A stretch of DNA of 64,000 bases from Erpobdella octoculata (GCA_963978895.1 OZ022241.1:18139064-18203063), one strand, 5' to 3'. Numbered from the stretch's first letter, positions 18,833 through 32,334 are shown. Numbers and translations are program-made. The notes: generated from the sequence alone by a model not told the origin.

Positions 18833-20221
18833 CCCCCACCCACCCTGTTCAGTTTCTTGACAGGAACATAATTGGCGGATTCATGGGTGAAGTTTAGGGA
18901 GTTTAAACACCCTCTCAGGCCTGGCTCAATAATGAAATATTTAAATAATAAATTTAAAAAAAAATAATAGCACCATTTTCGGTAACTAAAAGAAAATTAT
19001 TGTTATAATTTAGAATGCATTGAACGTAAAACAAATTCGGCATCTAAAAAATAGAACCTAGCCGTGTTTACATTTGAAATTAAAAGTAGTAGTACCATAT
19101 TTGTCGGCGGAATGAAATTAAAGTACTAAATTAATAAACGATAAAAAAGTGTATTATTTTATTTGTTTGATTCATTTTATTTGATTGATGAAACCAGAGA
19201 AAAAAGCCAAGAAAATAACTGATTTCTTTGCGTATAGGTATTAAGACTAAATATATATAAATGTTTTCTTAAATTTGCAGTTGAATTTTTTGTGGAAAAT
19301 ATTGTGGATATCGTATTGAATAAAACAAAAAAATTAACTTAACAAGTTTCAAAAATTAAAAAAATAACTAATTTATTAAAAATTATCTTTTTTCATCTGA
19401 TTAATGTGTACCTACCATAGATGTACCTACATTTGATAAATTAATTTTTTGGCAGTTATAAAACAATTGAAAATGAACATATGTATAAATTAAATGTATA
19501 AATGTATAAATAACTTATAACATTTATACGTGGCTGCCTAAAACCCCCCCTGAAGAAAAAGCTGTATCCGCCCCTGAAAAGTATATTTTTTTTTTAGAAA
19601 ATCTTTGGGAAAAGTACCTTCGACTCAGGATCTTAACCAGTTATGGTGCAGCAAAGGCCCAGGTTCTTTTCGTTTTAGTCAGACTTACCCAGTTTTGATC
19701 AGGACCTCTCAGTTCATCAGTCTTCATGCATCCGGTTTTTTATAGTTGTACAGTTCCGTTAGCGCAATTTTTAACGACTGACAAAAACAACTTTATTTTT
19801 ATGGAATGACACATGCAAAAAACTTGACATTAACTGGTATTTGTTCAAGTGCGATAAAACTTAAGATTATTGTAATGTTGAGAATATGTCTATTGTTATA
19901 CGCTATGTGCGCGATGGAAAGACAGTTCAGTTCAGGATCCCAATGATCAAAGTGAGTAAGTTAAATGCTAAAAGTCTAGCACGTTCATTGCTTACAGTCT
20001 ACAGAGCTTCTAGTTCAGCAGCTGGCTTTTCTATTTAATGATGATGACCATGTAGTATCGGTAAAGCGCAAAGAAGTATATAGCACCCGGCTGATTGGCT
20101 TTGAGGTCACTTGCACATCGAGTCAAGGCCATTCTATTGGTTTTAAAGTTACTCTGCGTGAGTACATAGGAGTGTCTTTTACAACGTTCTAGATTGATTT
20201 CATGTTGAAATACAATTAAAA
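18833..20221. other. Unassigned AT-rich sequence
   Basis: No gene seen. AAGCTGTATCCGCCCCTG near 19560-19577 looks like a decayed hAT/MITE end. The rest is unassigned. Confidence 0.35.
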
Positions 20222-20260
20222 TTTGAAATCCGTCACAAAATGAGCGGGTGAGCGAGCGGG

Positions 20261-20262
<2 letters not shown>
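20222..20262 (+). repeat. Helitron-like subterminal block
   Basis: GAAATCCGTCACAAAATGAG followed by CGGGTGAGCGAGCGGGAACT precedes an AT array. The same block occurs at 28371 and 28767 and in their tandem copies. Confidence 0.5.

Positions 20263-20329
<67 letters not shown>
20263..20329. repeat. (AT)n array
   Basis: Uninterrupted AT dinucleotides between the subterminal block and a CTAG-ended terminus. Confidence 0.95.
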
Positions 20330-20330
<1 letters not shown>

Positions 20331-20640
20331 TAGCGGGGTTACCCGGCGTTGCTCGGGGTTTTTAGAGGTATTTTATCATTTTTTGCCTCTTGCTCCCGTT
20401 TCCTTCCCCGCTTGCTCTTCCGTTTCCCTTCCCGCTTGCTCTCCCGTTTCTGTTCCAGCTCGCGTTCATTTTTTGTTTTCCACTCTTTCATAACTTATTT
20501 TAGCCCATAAAACGTAAAATAGATTTGCTAAAAGTTGCTTGAAGCCTTCAAACGTTGTTACGTAAACAAAATTTGAATTTTATTACGCAATTACTTTCGA
20601 TGGTCGTACATAGGAACTTTTGGCCTGGAAAGTTAAGAAG
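20330..20640 (-). mobile_element. Helitron-like non-autonomous element
   Basis: On the minus strand it ends in a hairpin CCCGAGCAACGCCGGG then TAACCCCGCTAG with T outside. Its interior (20480-20640) is the inverted match of 16310-16450. 20385-20465 is the C/T-rich complement of the purine-rich block. The left end in element sense is approximate. Confidence 0.55.
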
Positions 20641-20884
20641 GGGATAAAGTTAAGAAGGTTTGGACTCTTTCTCCGATCCCCCGGCTCAAGGGGCCAAAAA
20701 ACCTTCCGGGCCAAAAGTGCCCATACATGATCATTGCGTAAGTTTTCGAAGCACTGTTTACAATTGCGTAACAGGCATTACTTGCTAATGGACTTCTTAA
20801 TATTAAGAAGTCCATGACTTGCTTCCCAGTCTTGCATAATGTGACCGATTGCGCGTTATTAAAAATTATTAAGAGATAGATGGG

Positions 20885-21910
<1,026 letters not shown>

Positions 21911-22569
21911 AAATTAAACTGTCCGTGAATCTGTGACCTTGACCGACTTTAGCATTAATTAAAAACCCATTTATTTTAATAAAGCTTTATTTTTTATCTC
22001 TTTTGCTTAAATTTTTTGTTTTTAGACAAGTAATATATCTCAATAAATTTATAATAATTAATAACAAAGTAATAACAATAATATTAATATTGTTATAAAA
22101 ATAAAAGCACCTTCACAAACTCAAATTTATTTTAAATAGAAACCGGTGGAAAAAGAAACAAAAAAAAATAGCTGATCTGAATATTAAAATTTAAATCAAC
22201 TTTAGCAACTTTTCTTCCATGACATAAATGGTTCACGAGAAACAGCATTTTCTAATTTTTTATTTCCTTCACAGAACGAGAGACTCCTATTTGACGGCGC
22301 CACTTACATTGTTTTTTTGTCACTCGATATTTGACGAGTTTTTTTTTATTTCAATTAAAAAAAGACCGGTTCTATAGAACAAACTGTAACTATTACTGCA
22401 ACTCTCTTACTTTTTATTTTCTAATCAAATATTATATTTATATTAAAGGCAACTTATGTCACAACAATCCTCTGAACAAATCTTAATCTCTCCACAAGGA
22501 TGTGAACAAATTTCGAATCTAATAACAACAAAAAAGCATGCATTAACTAAATATTCCAATAATACAGTT
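21911..22569. other. AT-rich non-coding sequence (unit 1)
   Basis: No gene or RNA recognised. It probably includes the 3' untranslated part of the following minus-strand hAT fragment. Confidence 0.35.
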
Positions 22570-23239
22570 TCAATCATAAAACATACTCGGCTCTTTTAGG
22601 GTGTGTAGTGTGGACTTGCCATGAAGATATTTGTTGTTAGCCATTATGACCTGTTTCATCATGGAGAACGCAGCTTCACAGATGTAGATGCCTCCAAACA
22701 TTGAGCACAGCTTCAAAGCAAAGATACGTAAAGCTGGAAAACGATCATGGCTGACCAATTTCCAAAATTCTTCATACATACACTTCTTGCTCAGTAGAAA
22801 TGGATCGGTCTGCAGATTCCAAAGTTTAAGCTGAAAACACGGATGTTGATTCTCAATAGATGCACCCATTGGATTACTGAACAATGCAATGTTGCCTCTA
22901 AGGTTCTCGAAATCTGAAAATCTGATTGAGAATTCGTCGCTTAACGTACCAATGATATCAGCATACGAACAAAAATCTGCGTGATCAATCATTTCAGTAA
23001 GTTCAAAAAATGATGGAATGTGAGTTTCATCATTATTCCGCACACATGTATAGAATAGATCAAGCTTTTTGCGAAAACAGTCGACATATGCCCCAACAGT
23101 GTTGCAATGTTTTGCTGCTTTCCTTGAGATTGTTGAGGTCCTATAGATAAAATTGTTTTTTCCCAAACTCGGAGGCGGGCCAGATGAAACCGTCTGGCGG
23201 GATGGATCTGGCCCGCGGGCCGCCAATTGGACAACCCTG
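22570..23239 (-). pseudogene. hAT transposase fragment joined to its TIR (unit 1)
   Basis: The minus-strand text includes VGAYVDCFRKKLDLFYTCV, ADIIGTLSDEFSIRFSDFEN, FALKLCSMFGGIYICEAAFS and MMKQVIMANNKYLHG. This fits the C-terminal half of hAT transposases of the GTF2IRD2/ZBED type (FALKILAMFGSTYICEQLFS). Directly upstream in element sense is CAGGGTTGTCCAATTGGCGG, a hAT TIR beginning at 23239, so the N-terminal half and catalytic start are deleted. The first 40 residues of the open frame are translated TIR. Unit copies are identical in protein sequence. Confidence 0.75.
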
Positions 23240-24135
23240 CCTTAGTGACTTGCTTTTGAGTTTTACTAGATTGGCCTGTGATCAACTGATCAAATTCTGT
23301 GGGCTAATTTTAACTTTTTTTGAGAAGTATGAATAAGAATAAATTAGATTACTGAGTTTTCTTTCTTTAAAAATTAAAAAAGAAAAAGTTATGAGTTTGA
23401 CTTTGTTGTAAGAGAGTTTGGCGTTAAGGGTGCAATTTTGACAAAAAGGATGCTATAATTGTTTTATAAAGATAACGAGCCAAGCCAAAATAATTTTGTT
23501 AGATCCAGTTTAAAAAGGGCGAATTCTATTGTCCATGATGATAAAATGTTAAAATAAAATAAATGGATTTGGACAGTGCACCATCTGCTCAGATAGTGGG
23601 TGTTTTTTAGTTAAATTTGTTTCGTGAATTCAAAGGCGCTCTACAATTTTCAGTAACAAAATGCATGTTTTTGTTATCTTCATTTAAATAAAATTGATTT
23701 TTAAAAAATAATTCACTAACTATATCATAACTAAATTAGATATAAATTCTGCGCTTTTTCAAGACGAAAAACATGTTCCATCACTGACAGGCAGTGTTTA
23801 CGAGTTTCACGACCTAGACCGGTCATGGGTAATCCGCGAAATGAAAAATGCGAGTGAGCCGTGAATGGGTGAAAAAGTAAACCGCGAATTGTTGCGAAAA
23901 AGATCACGTGAGAGACCTTATCCCAATTTACCGATTGTTTCTGGCACTTTGTCGTTTGCATTGATATATACTATTATATTGAAATACGTGTGTTGCTCGC
24001 AGCTAAACGATCACTTTTGGCGTCTGTTTTCTAGAACTTTAGTGTATATTTTCCAGCTCTATTTTCCTATAAATCACTGCAATGGAAATGTTCGGAACAT
24101 ATCCGGTAGAATTTCTAATGAGGCAACGACCTCCT
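23240..24135. other. Unassigned sequence (unit 1)
   Basis: Small open frames (for example 23865-24248) have no recognisable motif; nothing else seen. Confidence 0.35.
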
Positions 24136-24860
24136 CAGTGGCGCAGCCAGAAATTTTTTCGGGGGGGGGGGAAATAAATATTATACTCAGAATAAACCAT
24201 TTAACCAGTGGTGGATCAGTGATTCTGGATAATTTTATCGCATCATAGTGTTTAGAGAAACGTGAATGGATTAAAAAGTAGAACATCGGGGGGATTTATT
24301 CCCAAAGATAATGATGATGATGATAACGTTATGACAATGGAAGGAGTTACAGTTGTTAAAATTAATTATAAATGTTTTAATTATAAATTGTTTATTTTTT
24401 GTGTAAAAAATAAATCAATCAATCCAGGGGGTGGGCAAGTGCCTCCCGTGTTCCCTATGCGGGCGCTCATGTTTGAGCCCCACAAAAGTCAACGGTTGAC
24501 GACAGTTTTAGTAATAATTAGTAGCAACAAACCATAAGACATTTAAATTGAAAAAGTTTATTAAAATATCAAATTCGGTCGACGTTTTTTCTGCGAAAAA
24601 ATGTCAATGACGACTTCTTCATTAATGTGAAGGTCGCGATTGATAGTCATCTGGGCAAGACCACTCAGTCTTGTCTGGCCCATTATGGTGCATAGATAAA
24701 ATTTGAGTCTGCGCAAAGTTGAGAAGGATTTCTTGGCTGTCGTAAATGAGAGACAACGTGATAAACAGTTTTAGAGCAGCGTAGTTATCTGCGGATATAT
24801 GGAATCCTCACAGTGTTGCAAAACATCAACTGCGATACAGGCGTATATAGGTACCTACTA
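24136..24860 (-). mobile_element. hAT-type element with CAGTGGCGCAGCC end (unit 1)
   Basis: The left end reads CAGTGGCGCAGCCAG then a G-run. About 425 bp inside, the minus strand encodes a transposase C-terminus (24561-24730). A right end was not found. The MITE at 62166-62413 shares this end and the transposase 3' region. Confidence 0.55.
24561..24730 (-). pseudogene. hAT (ZMYM/TTF-type) transposase C-terminus (unit 1)
   Basis: Minus strand: KKSFSTLRRLKFYLCTIM, GQTRLSGLAQMTINRD, LHINEEVVIDIF and a basic tail before TAA. This is the canonical dimerisation region of these transposases (RSFSTLRRVKTYLRSTM, QERLNGLALMSIHR). Upstream coding is not recognised. Copies at 35339-35508 and 46115-46284. 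Confidence 0.75.
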
Positions 24861-25009
24861 TAGTAGGTATTTGAGTTTTTCCTCTAGGTCAATGAAAGAT
24901 CTTTGGTCAGGAAACCTTGGAAGCAGACTCTTTCATTTGGGGCAAATCGGTTGGGTCGGGTCACAAAATAAATAACAAAAATAGGTTGGGTCGGGTCCCA
25001 GCAAACACA

Positions 25010-25260
25010 CCCGCACGGGACCCGTGCGGGTTAGAGACGGGTCTCCCGTTTATCCCAGCTCGCTAAGATAAAACACCGGGATAGAGACGGGACCCATGCG
25101 GGGATCCCGACTGGTAATAAATGATTTAAATGAGCATTCATCCCGCGCGGGTCCCGTGTCTAACCCAGCAGTCTATCCCAGCTCTATCACGTGACTTTTT
25201 AATGCAAGAATACTCACGGGATATAGCGCCGGGACAGACACAGGTCCCGCCTGCGAAACC
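25010..25260. repeat. GC-rich palindromic cluster (unit 1)
   Basis: 25010-25030 is a perfect inverted repeat, CCCGCACGGG, one base, CCCGTGCGGG. Related CGGGACCC, GCGCGGGTCCCG and GGGACAGACACAGGTCCC motifs follow to about 25260. It stands out in AT-rich surroundings. Copies begin at 35788 and 46564. Confidence 0.6.
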
Positions 25261-25406
25261 CGGCTGTTAATAAATCATCAAATAAGCAAGATAACTCGGT
25301 TGTCTGATTAACGTCCTTATCCAAATGGAGTTGATTCTTGGACGATATGCAAGATAACTCATAATATGATATTGTTATATATACTTGGCATTGTGTGTGC
25401 ATTATA

Positions 25407-25752
25407 CATACATACATACGTACGTACGTACATACATACATACATACATACATACATACATACATACATACATACATACATACATACATACATACATACA
25501 TACATACATACATACATACATACATACATACATACATACATACATACATACATACATACATACATACATACATACATACATACATACATACATACATACA
25601 TACATACATACATACATACATACATACATACATACATACATACATACATACATACATACATACATACATACATACATACATACATACATACATACATACA
25701 TACATACATACATACATACATACATACATACATACATACATACATACATACA

Positions 25753-25782
<30 letters not shown>
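25407..25782. repeat. (CATA)n microsatellite (unit 1)
   Basis: About 376 bp, with a CGTACGTACGTA interruption near 25420 kept in all three units. Units 2 and 3 have about 368 and 396 bp. Confidence 0.95.
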
Positions 25783-25786
<4 letters not shown>

Positions 25787-26090
25787 CATTCAAACATATA
25801 CATACATACTGAAGTTGAGACATTTATATTTAAGTTATTTTGTGGTGGATTGTAAGCCATCCAAGTTTCTGATTATGTGGCTTGTAAAAACATTTCCATA
25901 TAATATATATTTTATAACATACTAGCGGACCCGGCGAACTTTATTTCACCTTAAAGAGTATATTTTTTAAGCAATAAAGAACAATAATAACAAATATCCT
26001 ATATATAAGTTTAAAAGAAAACAAAAATAAAAAAACGTTCACTTTAATAGTTTATTAGAAAAACATTGGTTGAACTCGGGTCGATTCTCT

Positions 26091-27380
26091 TTAATCCAGC
26101 ACTTTATGATACACTATGTTTTTTGTTTTATTATCGGGCGAAAAAACAAATAAATCTGATGGTCTGCCGACACGTGAATACGCCACATACAATTGACCAT
26201 GAGAAAAACATGCATTATCCAAGTTCAGACCACAAACACTCAAAGATTGGCCTTGTGATTTGTTAATCGTCATAGCAAATGCTAGGCGAATCGGAAATTG
26301 AATTCTTTTAAACTCAAAGGCAAATCGGTTGAGATCATAGGAATCCTCGGAATGAGTATTTCCTCGCCTTTGAATTTTCCTTTGAGGATCGTCGCGTGAA
26401 GCACATTGACCATTAGTTTCTTTAAAACCAAACGCGTTCCATTGCATAGTTTTGGTTGATTTAGATTTCTAAGCATAATAACTACTGATCCAACCTTCAG
26501 TTGTAAATTGTGCGGTGGTAAGCCAGGCATATCCAATGAGTTCAAAAATTCAGTTGGATAGTTAGTGGCTTCATCTTCATTTGTTACACAGTCAATAGAT
26601 TTGAATGAATGCAGAGTACCAAAAATTTGATTCTGAATTAGAATATTTAAGTCATCCACATCTTTTTATTCTTAGCCGCCAAAATTGCTCTCTCACTCAA
26701 CCATTTGTTCTTTTTATGATTAGCAATGATGTCTGGGAACACTTTATTGATAAGCTAGTCTTTCGATGAAACAAAAGCGCAAAAATTGGGAGGAAAAGAA
26801 ATCAATCCAATCGATTTGTCGACAGGAACACGGCCATTACCGATGTTGATCAATTGCATGGAGAAATCTTCAGCAGATAGATCGTTCAGCATTGCAACTC
26901 TCATGTTAGAAGACAGCTGAAGTTTCATCGCATAGCGCCACAGATATCATATCTGAGGGAAGCATTAATTTCATCGGCAGCAGTCGATCTTGGAATGACT
27001 GGCAGTGTTTGGCGGAAATCGCCAGACAATAAAATCATTGCACCTCCAAAATGTCGCGAGTCATTGAGCAGATCTTTCAGTGTTCTATCAAGTGCTTCCT
27101 ATGCGCGTTTGTGCGCCATTGTGCACTCGTCCCAGATGATGATTTTAGATGCTACTAAAACTTTTGCCATTGCAAAGTGTTTTGCAATGTTGCATGTTGT
27201 TTGTTCTGTAGTTTGAAGATTTAAGGGCAATTTTAATGACGAATGAGCCGTACGGCATCCTTCTAACAATGTGGCTGCAATTCCAGAAGAAGCAACTGCT
27301 ACCGCGATGTCTGATCTCGCACGAACAGTGGCCAATATCAAAGACATGAGAAACGTCTTTCCAGTTCCACCTCTGCTCAA
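26091..27380 (-). pseudogene. Helitron Pif1-like helicase, broken (unit 1)
   Basis: From the 5' side: Walker A SRGGTGKTFLMSLILATVRA, VASSGIAATLLEGCRTAHSS, IIIWDECTMAHKRA (motif II), SNMRVAMLNDLSAEDFS, MPGLPPHNLQLKVGSVVIML, NGTRLVLKKL, and finally AFAMTINKSQGQSLS and YVAYSRVGRPSDLFVF. These are the ordered helicase motifs of Helitron proteins. Several frameshifts and stops (for example near 26660 and 26450) break the frame. The part N-terminal to Walker A is missing. Confidence 0.85.
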
Positions 27381-27616
27381 TTCAAATTTGCAATTGTGTG
27401 TCGAAAATTAACTGTTTGTTGATCACTGACATAAGCAGTTTCGGGGAGTAAATCTCTTTGGTCTTGTATTCGAGAAGCACGAAGCCGGGCCATACAAACG
27501 CGGCGCCTTTCTCGCGCTAATTCCAGTTCTTCCGCGGTGGATTGGTTAACATGGTTCCGATGCCTAATTGCCTGACGGCTATTTTGGGAAAGATTAGATC
27601 TTCTGGGTCGCGGCAT
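27377..27616 (-). pseudogene. Helitron protein N-terminus (unit 1)
   Basis: The ORF starts MPRPRRSNLSQNSRQAIRHR and includes ELELARERRRVCMARLRA, the basic start typical of Helitron polyproteins. It is joined almost directly to the helicase Walker A, so the Rep/HUH nuclease region between them has been deleted. Confidence 0.65.
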
Positions 27617-28370
27617 TGTTATTAATAATGTTTTTGTTAACAGTAATAAAACTTTAAAACTCGCAAATTAATTCCAACGAACGAAAATATAATATTGACA
27701 GAACAGCATTGAAACTTTGTTAATGCCAAATGGAAAACGGAAAATGCGAAACTAAAAATCATATATCTATGCTAAAAAGAACTTTTATATTTTTATGGCC
27801 CATAAACAATTATTTTATTTTATATTTTAATTGAAAAACATATTTACTTAATTTTTTCTGTGAGATTTTCAATTGTAAACAATGAAATAGTCAGAAAATT
27901 TAATATCATGCGCTTTACCTCATTTGCGCATAAATATCATGTCGCGGAAAATTAAACATCTGTATATCTCGATAACCCAAATTCCAATTTGAAAATTTAT
28001 TATTCCGTAGGACCAAATAGAGGGTGCTCTACAACGTTGCCATTTGACATTTTTTTCTAGGACGCACTGTTAAGGCTGTATAGCTAGCGGGGTGCATACT
28101 GCGGTCCCCATGGGCCACTCCATGGTTCAATGTTAAATTGGCTTAGTTATTATGTTAATAGGAGATGAGAGAAATCCAATAAATCAAAAATCTCTAAAAT
28201 CGGTTCAGCCGTTCTTGAGTTATAAGTGTCGTAACACAAACCCGACTTCCTCTTATATATATATAGATATATATATGTTATTCATGCATTGCTACACCAT
28301 TCATCCGATCGTAATGAAATTTTCACACAACCTTGAGAGTCAAGGGGAATCAAATATAGAGAAAAAAAAT

Positions 28371-28646
<276 letters not shown>

Positions 28647-28766
28647 TATATATATAAATGAATGTTTGTATATATGTATGAATGTATATATATAGGTATG
28701 TTATTTATGCATTGCTACACCATTCAATCGATCGTAATGAAATTTTCACATATAGAGAAAAAATTT

Positions 28767-28905
28767 TTGAAATCCGTCACAAAATGAGCGGAGCGTAGCG
28801 GGTGAGCGAGCGGGAACTATATATATATGTATGTGCGTATGTATGTGTGTATGTATGTATGTGTATGTGCATGTATGTGTGTCTGTGTCTGTGTTTATGT
28901 ATGTA
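28767..28905 (+). repeat. Helitron-like subterminal block plus TATG-rich sequence
   Basis: GAAATCCGTCACAAAATGAG, then GCGTAGCGGGTGAGCGAGCG, then a degenerate TATG/TGTG stretch up to the CTAG at 28906. Confidence 0.5.
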
Positions 28906-29165
28906 CTAGCGGAGATACCCGGCGTTGCCCGGGTTTTTTAGAGGTTTTTCTAATGTTTGTCTCTTTCTCTCCCGTTTCCTTTCCCACCTGCTTTCCCACT
29001 CCTGTTCGCTTTCCCGTTTTCGGTCTTTTTCCCGCTACCGGTCGCATTCCCGCTCCCGCTCGCTGTCCGTTCCGTGTCGCATTCCCGCTCCCACTCGCTG
29101 TCCGTTCCGGGTCGCTTTCCCGTTTCTATAATAGACAAACTAACCCACAAACATTCATATATATA
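28906..29165 (-). mobile_element. Helitron-like non-autonomous element (unit 1, inverted)
   Basis: On the minus strand it ends CCCGGGCAACGCCGGG then TATCTCCGCTAG. The interior is the pyrimidine-rich complement of the minisatellite. It faces the plus-strand copy at 29210-29688. Copies start at 39714 and 50522. Confidence 0.55.
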
Positions 29166-29209
29166 TAGTCTTAGCAAATCTATTTTACGTTTTATAGGCT
29201 AACAGAAGT

Positions 29210-29688
29210 TATGAAAGAATGGAAAAGAGAAAATGAGCGTGAACGGGGACGGGAACGGGAGAGCAACCGTGACCGGGAATGGGAGAGCAAGCATGACCGG
29301 GAACGGGAGAGCAAGCGTGAGCGGGAACGGGAAAGCGAACGGGAACGGGAAAGCGACCGGGAACGGGAAAGCGACCGGGAACGGGAAAGCGACCGGGAAC
29401 GGGAAAGCGACCGGGAACGGGAAAGCGACCGGGAACGCGGAAAGCGACCGGGAACGCGGAAAGCGACTGGAATCGGGAGAGCAAGCTTGGAAGGAAACGC
29501 GAGCAAGAGAGAAAATCGATAACAAAACTTCTGAGCGGGAAAGCGACCGGGAGCTGGAAAACGACCGAGAGCGGAAAAGCGACCGGGAACGCGACGAAAA
29601 CGGGAAAGTGGAGAAGGAAACGGGAGCGAGAGGGACAAACATTAGAAAAACCTCTAAAAACCCCGGCAACGCCGGGTAACCCCGCTAG
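29210..29688 (+). mobile_element. Helitron-like element with 18-bp minisatellite (unit 1)
   Basis: 29330-29460 is a tandem array of GGGAACGGGAAAGCGACC (18 bp). Because the period is a multiple of three, it reads open in several frames (RERESD and GNGKAT on plus; SRSRSL and FPVAFP on minus). It ends in CCCCGGCAACGCCGGG and CTAG at 29685-29688. Copies: 40018-40496, 50826-51304. Confidence 0.65.
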
Positions 29689-31662
29689 TTTATTTATAAT
29701 TATGATATAATAAGCGATAAAACATTAGGCCTACTAGAGTAGGTTGTGGATCCAGTTGTTACATCAAGATATCCTTGGGTAGGGTAGTACTTCTAACTCG
29801 GTTATAACACGTGCTAATATTGAACGAGCGATAATGGCGCGCAAACCGATTGTAAGCGAAATGTTGTGTTGTGTTATAAACAACTTAACTTCTATTGATA
29901 ACCCAAAGTTTCATGATAAATTAGTTGAATTTTAAAACATCGATGAGTTGTCAACTGCCAAAAAACAGATTTTCGGGGACTACGAAAACGTCAAAAATGA
30001 AAAGTTTAAATCGCACTCTAGTGGATCGAGTAAAAGTGACAAACTAAAAGGAATTCTCGAAATAGTCAAATTTATTTTTAATAACAATTTGGAAAAAGAT
30101 ATGCCTATCTATAGTGCCGTAAACTTTGATAGGCTTCCGATGCTGAAATTTGAGCAAGATAAAAATTCATTCTATAAGATAAATGAAAGAATAGACTCAA
30201 TTGAGCTTAGTATAAAAAAACTCCAAACTGAACAGCAATTTGCTTACGTGTCCACCAATCTGAGTAAAAGACACGAGGTTGAATTGAATGATGGATTTAC
30301 TCAAACAACTGTTCTCCTCTCTTATGGTCAGACTTAGTTAGAGAAAGGAGCAACTTAGAAATGAACGAAAACGAAAATGAATTTCTCATTGTTAGTAACC
30401 AAAAACTGAAGAATAGAGGGAAAAAAACCTAACTGATATTCATCCATGCATTACCGACAAAATACCTATGAAAATAGTAGGAAGAAAAACGTGTGATTCT
30501 TCTTTAAAAGCCAGCAAAACAATAGTTAAGAAAAAGACGTACCATCTTGGAAATGTTAGCAAATGTCATAAGGAGGCTATAACTGATCATTTATCGGCCA
30601 ATGGTATTCAAGTCATTTCCTGATATCCGCTATTCAGAAAAACTGAAAACGATAAAGTCAACATCAGCCAAGAATCTACTGCTTTCAGGATTTGCATTGA
30701 AGAGAACGATGTTGTTAAGCTATGCAATCCAGACATATGGCCAACTGGTATTATCCTACGGGAATGGTAATTCAAACCTCGTTCTCCAGAAGCACAACAG
30801 AAAAATGCATCCTCAACCTCATAATGATTGTCCAACTTGACACATCTTCTTCAGCCAACTCTGCATCTATAGACACCTCTTATGAAACTCTAGACAACAT
30901 CTCAAAATTTTTGTCCAACTCTATACTATCACTCCTTCACATTAACTGCCGTAGTTTAAACAACAAAACTTCAGAACTTGACACCCTTCTTCACTTTTGC
31001 TACCCCGATATTATTGGCATAACTGAAACTTGGCTCAATGATGCTAAAGCAAATTTAGTTATATTTCCTAACTACAACTTTGTTTTCAAGAACCGTAAGG
31101 AAGGAAGAGGTGGAGGTGTTGGTCTTCTTGTCAAATCTCATCTATCTTACGAAGTTGTTGAAGTAGATTTTTCAGCCTTCTCTTTTGAGTTCCTGGTAAT
31201 AAAAGTTACACACCTTCATAAAACCTACACCTATTGTATTATCTACCGCCCGCCATGCTCTAATATCTCATGTTTTCTAGACGAACTTCATACTTTACTA
31301 AATGATTTTCTTATGTCACACAGGTTTTTGTTTCTACTAGGTGATTTTAATATTGATTTGCTTAAAATTGATGACCCTGGACACATCTCAAATGATTTTT
31401 TCAATCTCTTATCTTCTTACCACATACTACCAACAATCACCAAACCAACAAGAATAACTCCCGAATCGAAATCTTTAATAGACAATATTTTTACAAATGA
31501 GCCACTCTGCAATATTTCTTCATCAATAATCTACTACGACTTATCGGATCACCTTCCCATAATCATAACAATGAAACGTACAACAAAAATCTATGCCAAA
31601 AAATCTATAAACAGAAGAGCTACAAAGCCTGCAAACAAATTACATTTTCTTAATTTGTTGCA
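29689..31662 (+). mobile_element. CR1/Jockey-type LINE, truncated by unit boundary (unit 1)
   Basis: 5' region, dead ORF1 and the endonuclease part of ORF2. It is cut at 31662 where unit 2 begins. The full version is at 51305-55557. Confidence 0.8.
29834..30824 (+). pseudogene. LINE ORF1, broken (unit 1)
   Basis: Starts MARKPIVSEMLCCVINN; an in-frame TAA at 29933 interrupts KLVEF before NIDELSTAKKQIFGDYENV. A later part in another frame reads TYHLGNVSKCHKEAITDHLS and STAFRICIEENDVVKLCNPD, with TGA and TAA replacing codons. The domain looks like the ORF1 of cnidarian-type CR1/Jockey elements; coiled-coil text NERIDSIELSIKKLQ is visible. All lesions are shared by the three units, so they predate the duplication. 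Confidence 0.65.
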
Positions 31663-31786
31663 GCGGGAAAGCGACCGGAATCGGGAAAGTGACCGGGAGC
31701 GGGAAAGCGACGGGAGTGGGAGAGAAAGCGGGAACGGGAAAGCCACCGGGAGCAAGAGAGAAAACGGGGAATTCAACGGGAGCTAG
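30824..31786 (+). CDS. Chimeric LINE endonuclease fused to minisatellite peptide (unit 1/2 junction)
   Basis: The AP-endonuclease domain is present ([42 protein letters not shown]). At 31662/31663 the frame leaves ORF2 after FLNLLQ and continues as [16 protein letters not shown] and [18 protein letters not shown] to a stop at 31786. RT is lost. It is open but a product of the tandem duplication; function unlikely but not excluded. An upstream in-frame ATG exists at 30722. Confidence 0.7.
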   Translation: MIVQLDTSSSANSASIDTSYETLDNISKFLSNSILSLLHINCRSLNNKTSELDTLLHFCYPDIIGITETWLNDAKANLVIFPNYNFVFKNRKEGRGGGVGLLVKSHLSYEVVEVDFSAFSFEFLVIKVTHLHKTYTYCIIYRPPCSNISCFLDELHTLLNDFLMSHRFLFLLGDFNIDLLKIDDPGHISNDFFNLLSSYHILPTITKPTRITPESKSLIDNIFTNEPLCNISSSIIYYDLSDHLPIIITMKRTTKIYAKKSINRRATKPANKLHFLNLLQRESDRNRESDRERESDGSGRESGNGKATGSKRENGEFNGS

Positions 31787-31843
31787 AGAAAAACGATAAA
31801 AAAAACTCTAAAAACCCCCGAGCAACGCCGGGTAACCCCGCTA

Positions 31844-31981
<138 letters not shown>

Positions 31982-32165
31982 GTAAAATCGCTGATTTTAC
32001 GATAGGTTTTCCCATTGATAGACGTTAAAGGACTTGGAATAACTATTATGGACATCATTAATAGACCAGAAGGTATAACTAGCCTTAACAAAGCTTCATT
32101 TATTATTTTCCAATAAAACTGCAAAACCATTCTATTGAGCCCGGTATACGATTTGGTGATATCGT

Positions 32166-32334
<169 letters not shown>

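Larger units (their letters stand above)
25922..28267 (-). mobile_element. Helitron, internally deleted (unit 1)
   Basis: The minus strand starts TCTATATATATATAAGAGG at 28267 and ends GGGTCCGCTAG at 25922, with A before and T after, the Helitron insertion signature. The subterminal text AACGGCTGAACCGATTT is common in arthropod-type Helitrons. It encodes a protein N-terminus and a Pif1-like helicase C-terminal part but no Rep nuclease, so it is non-autonomous. Copies: 36692-39037 and 47496-49841. Confidence 0.78.

Noticed and set aside
29330..29460. CRISPR-like regular repeats
   Set aside because: Contiguous 18-bp tandem units without spacers, in a eukaryotic transposon context.
29192..29679. 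SR-rich (SRSRSLSRS) and RERESD ORFs that look like splicing-factor RS domains
   Set aside because: They come from an 18-bp minisatellite open in several frames on both strands and repeat at many Helitron-like loci.
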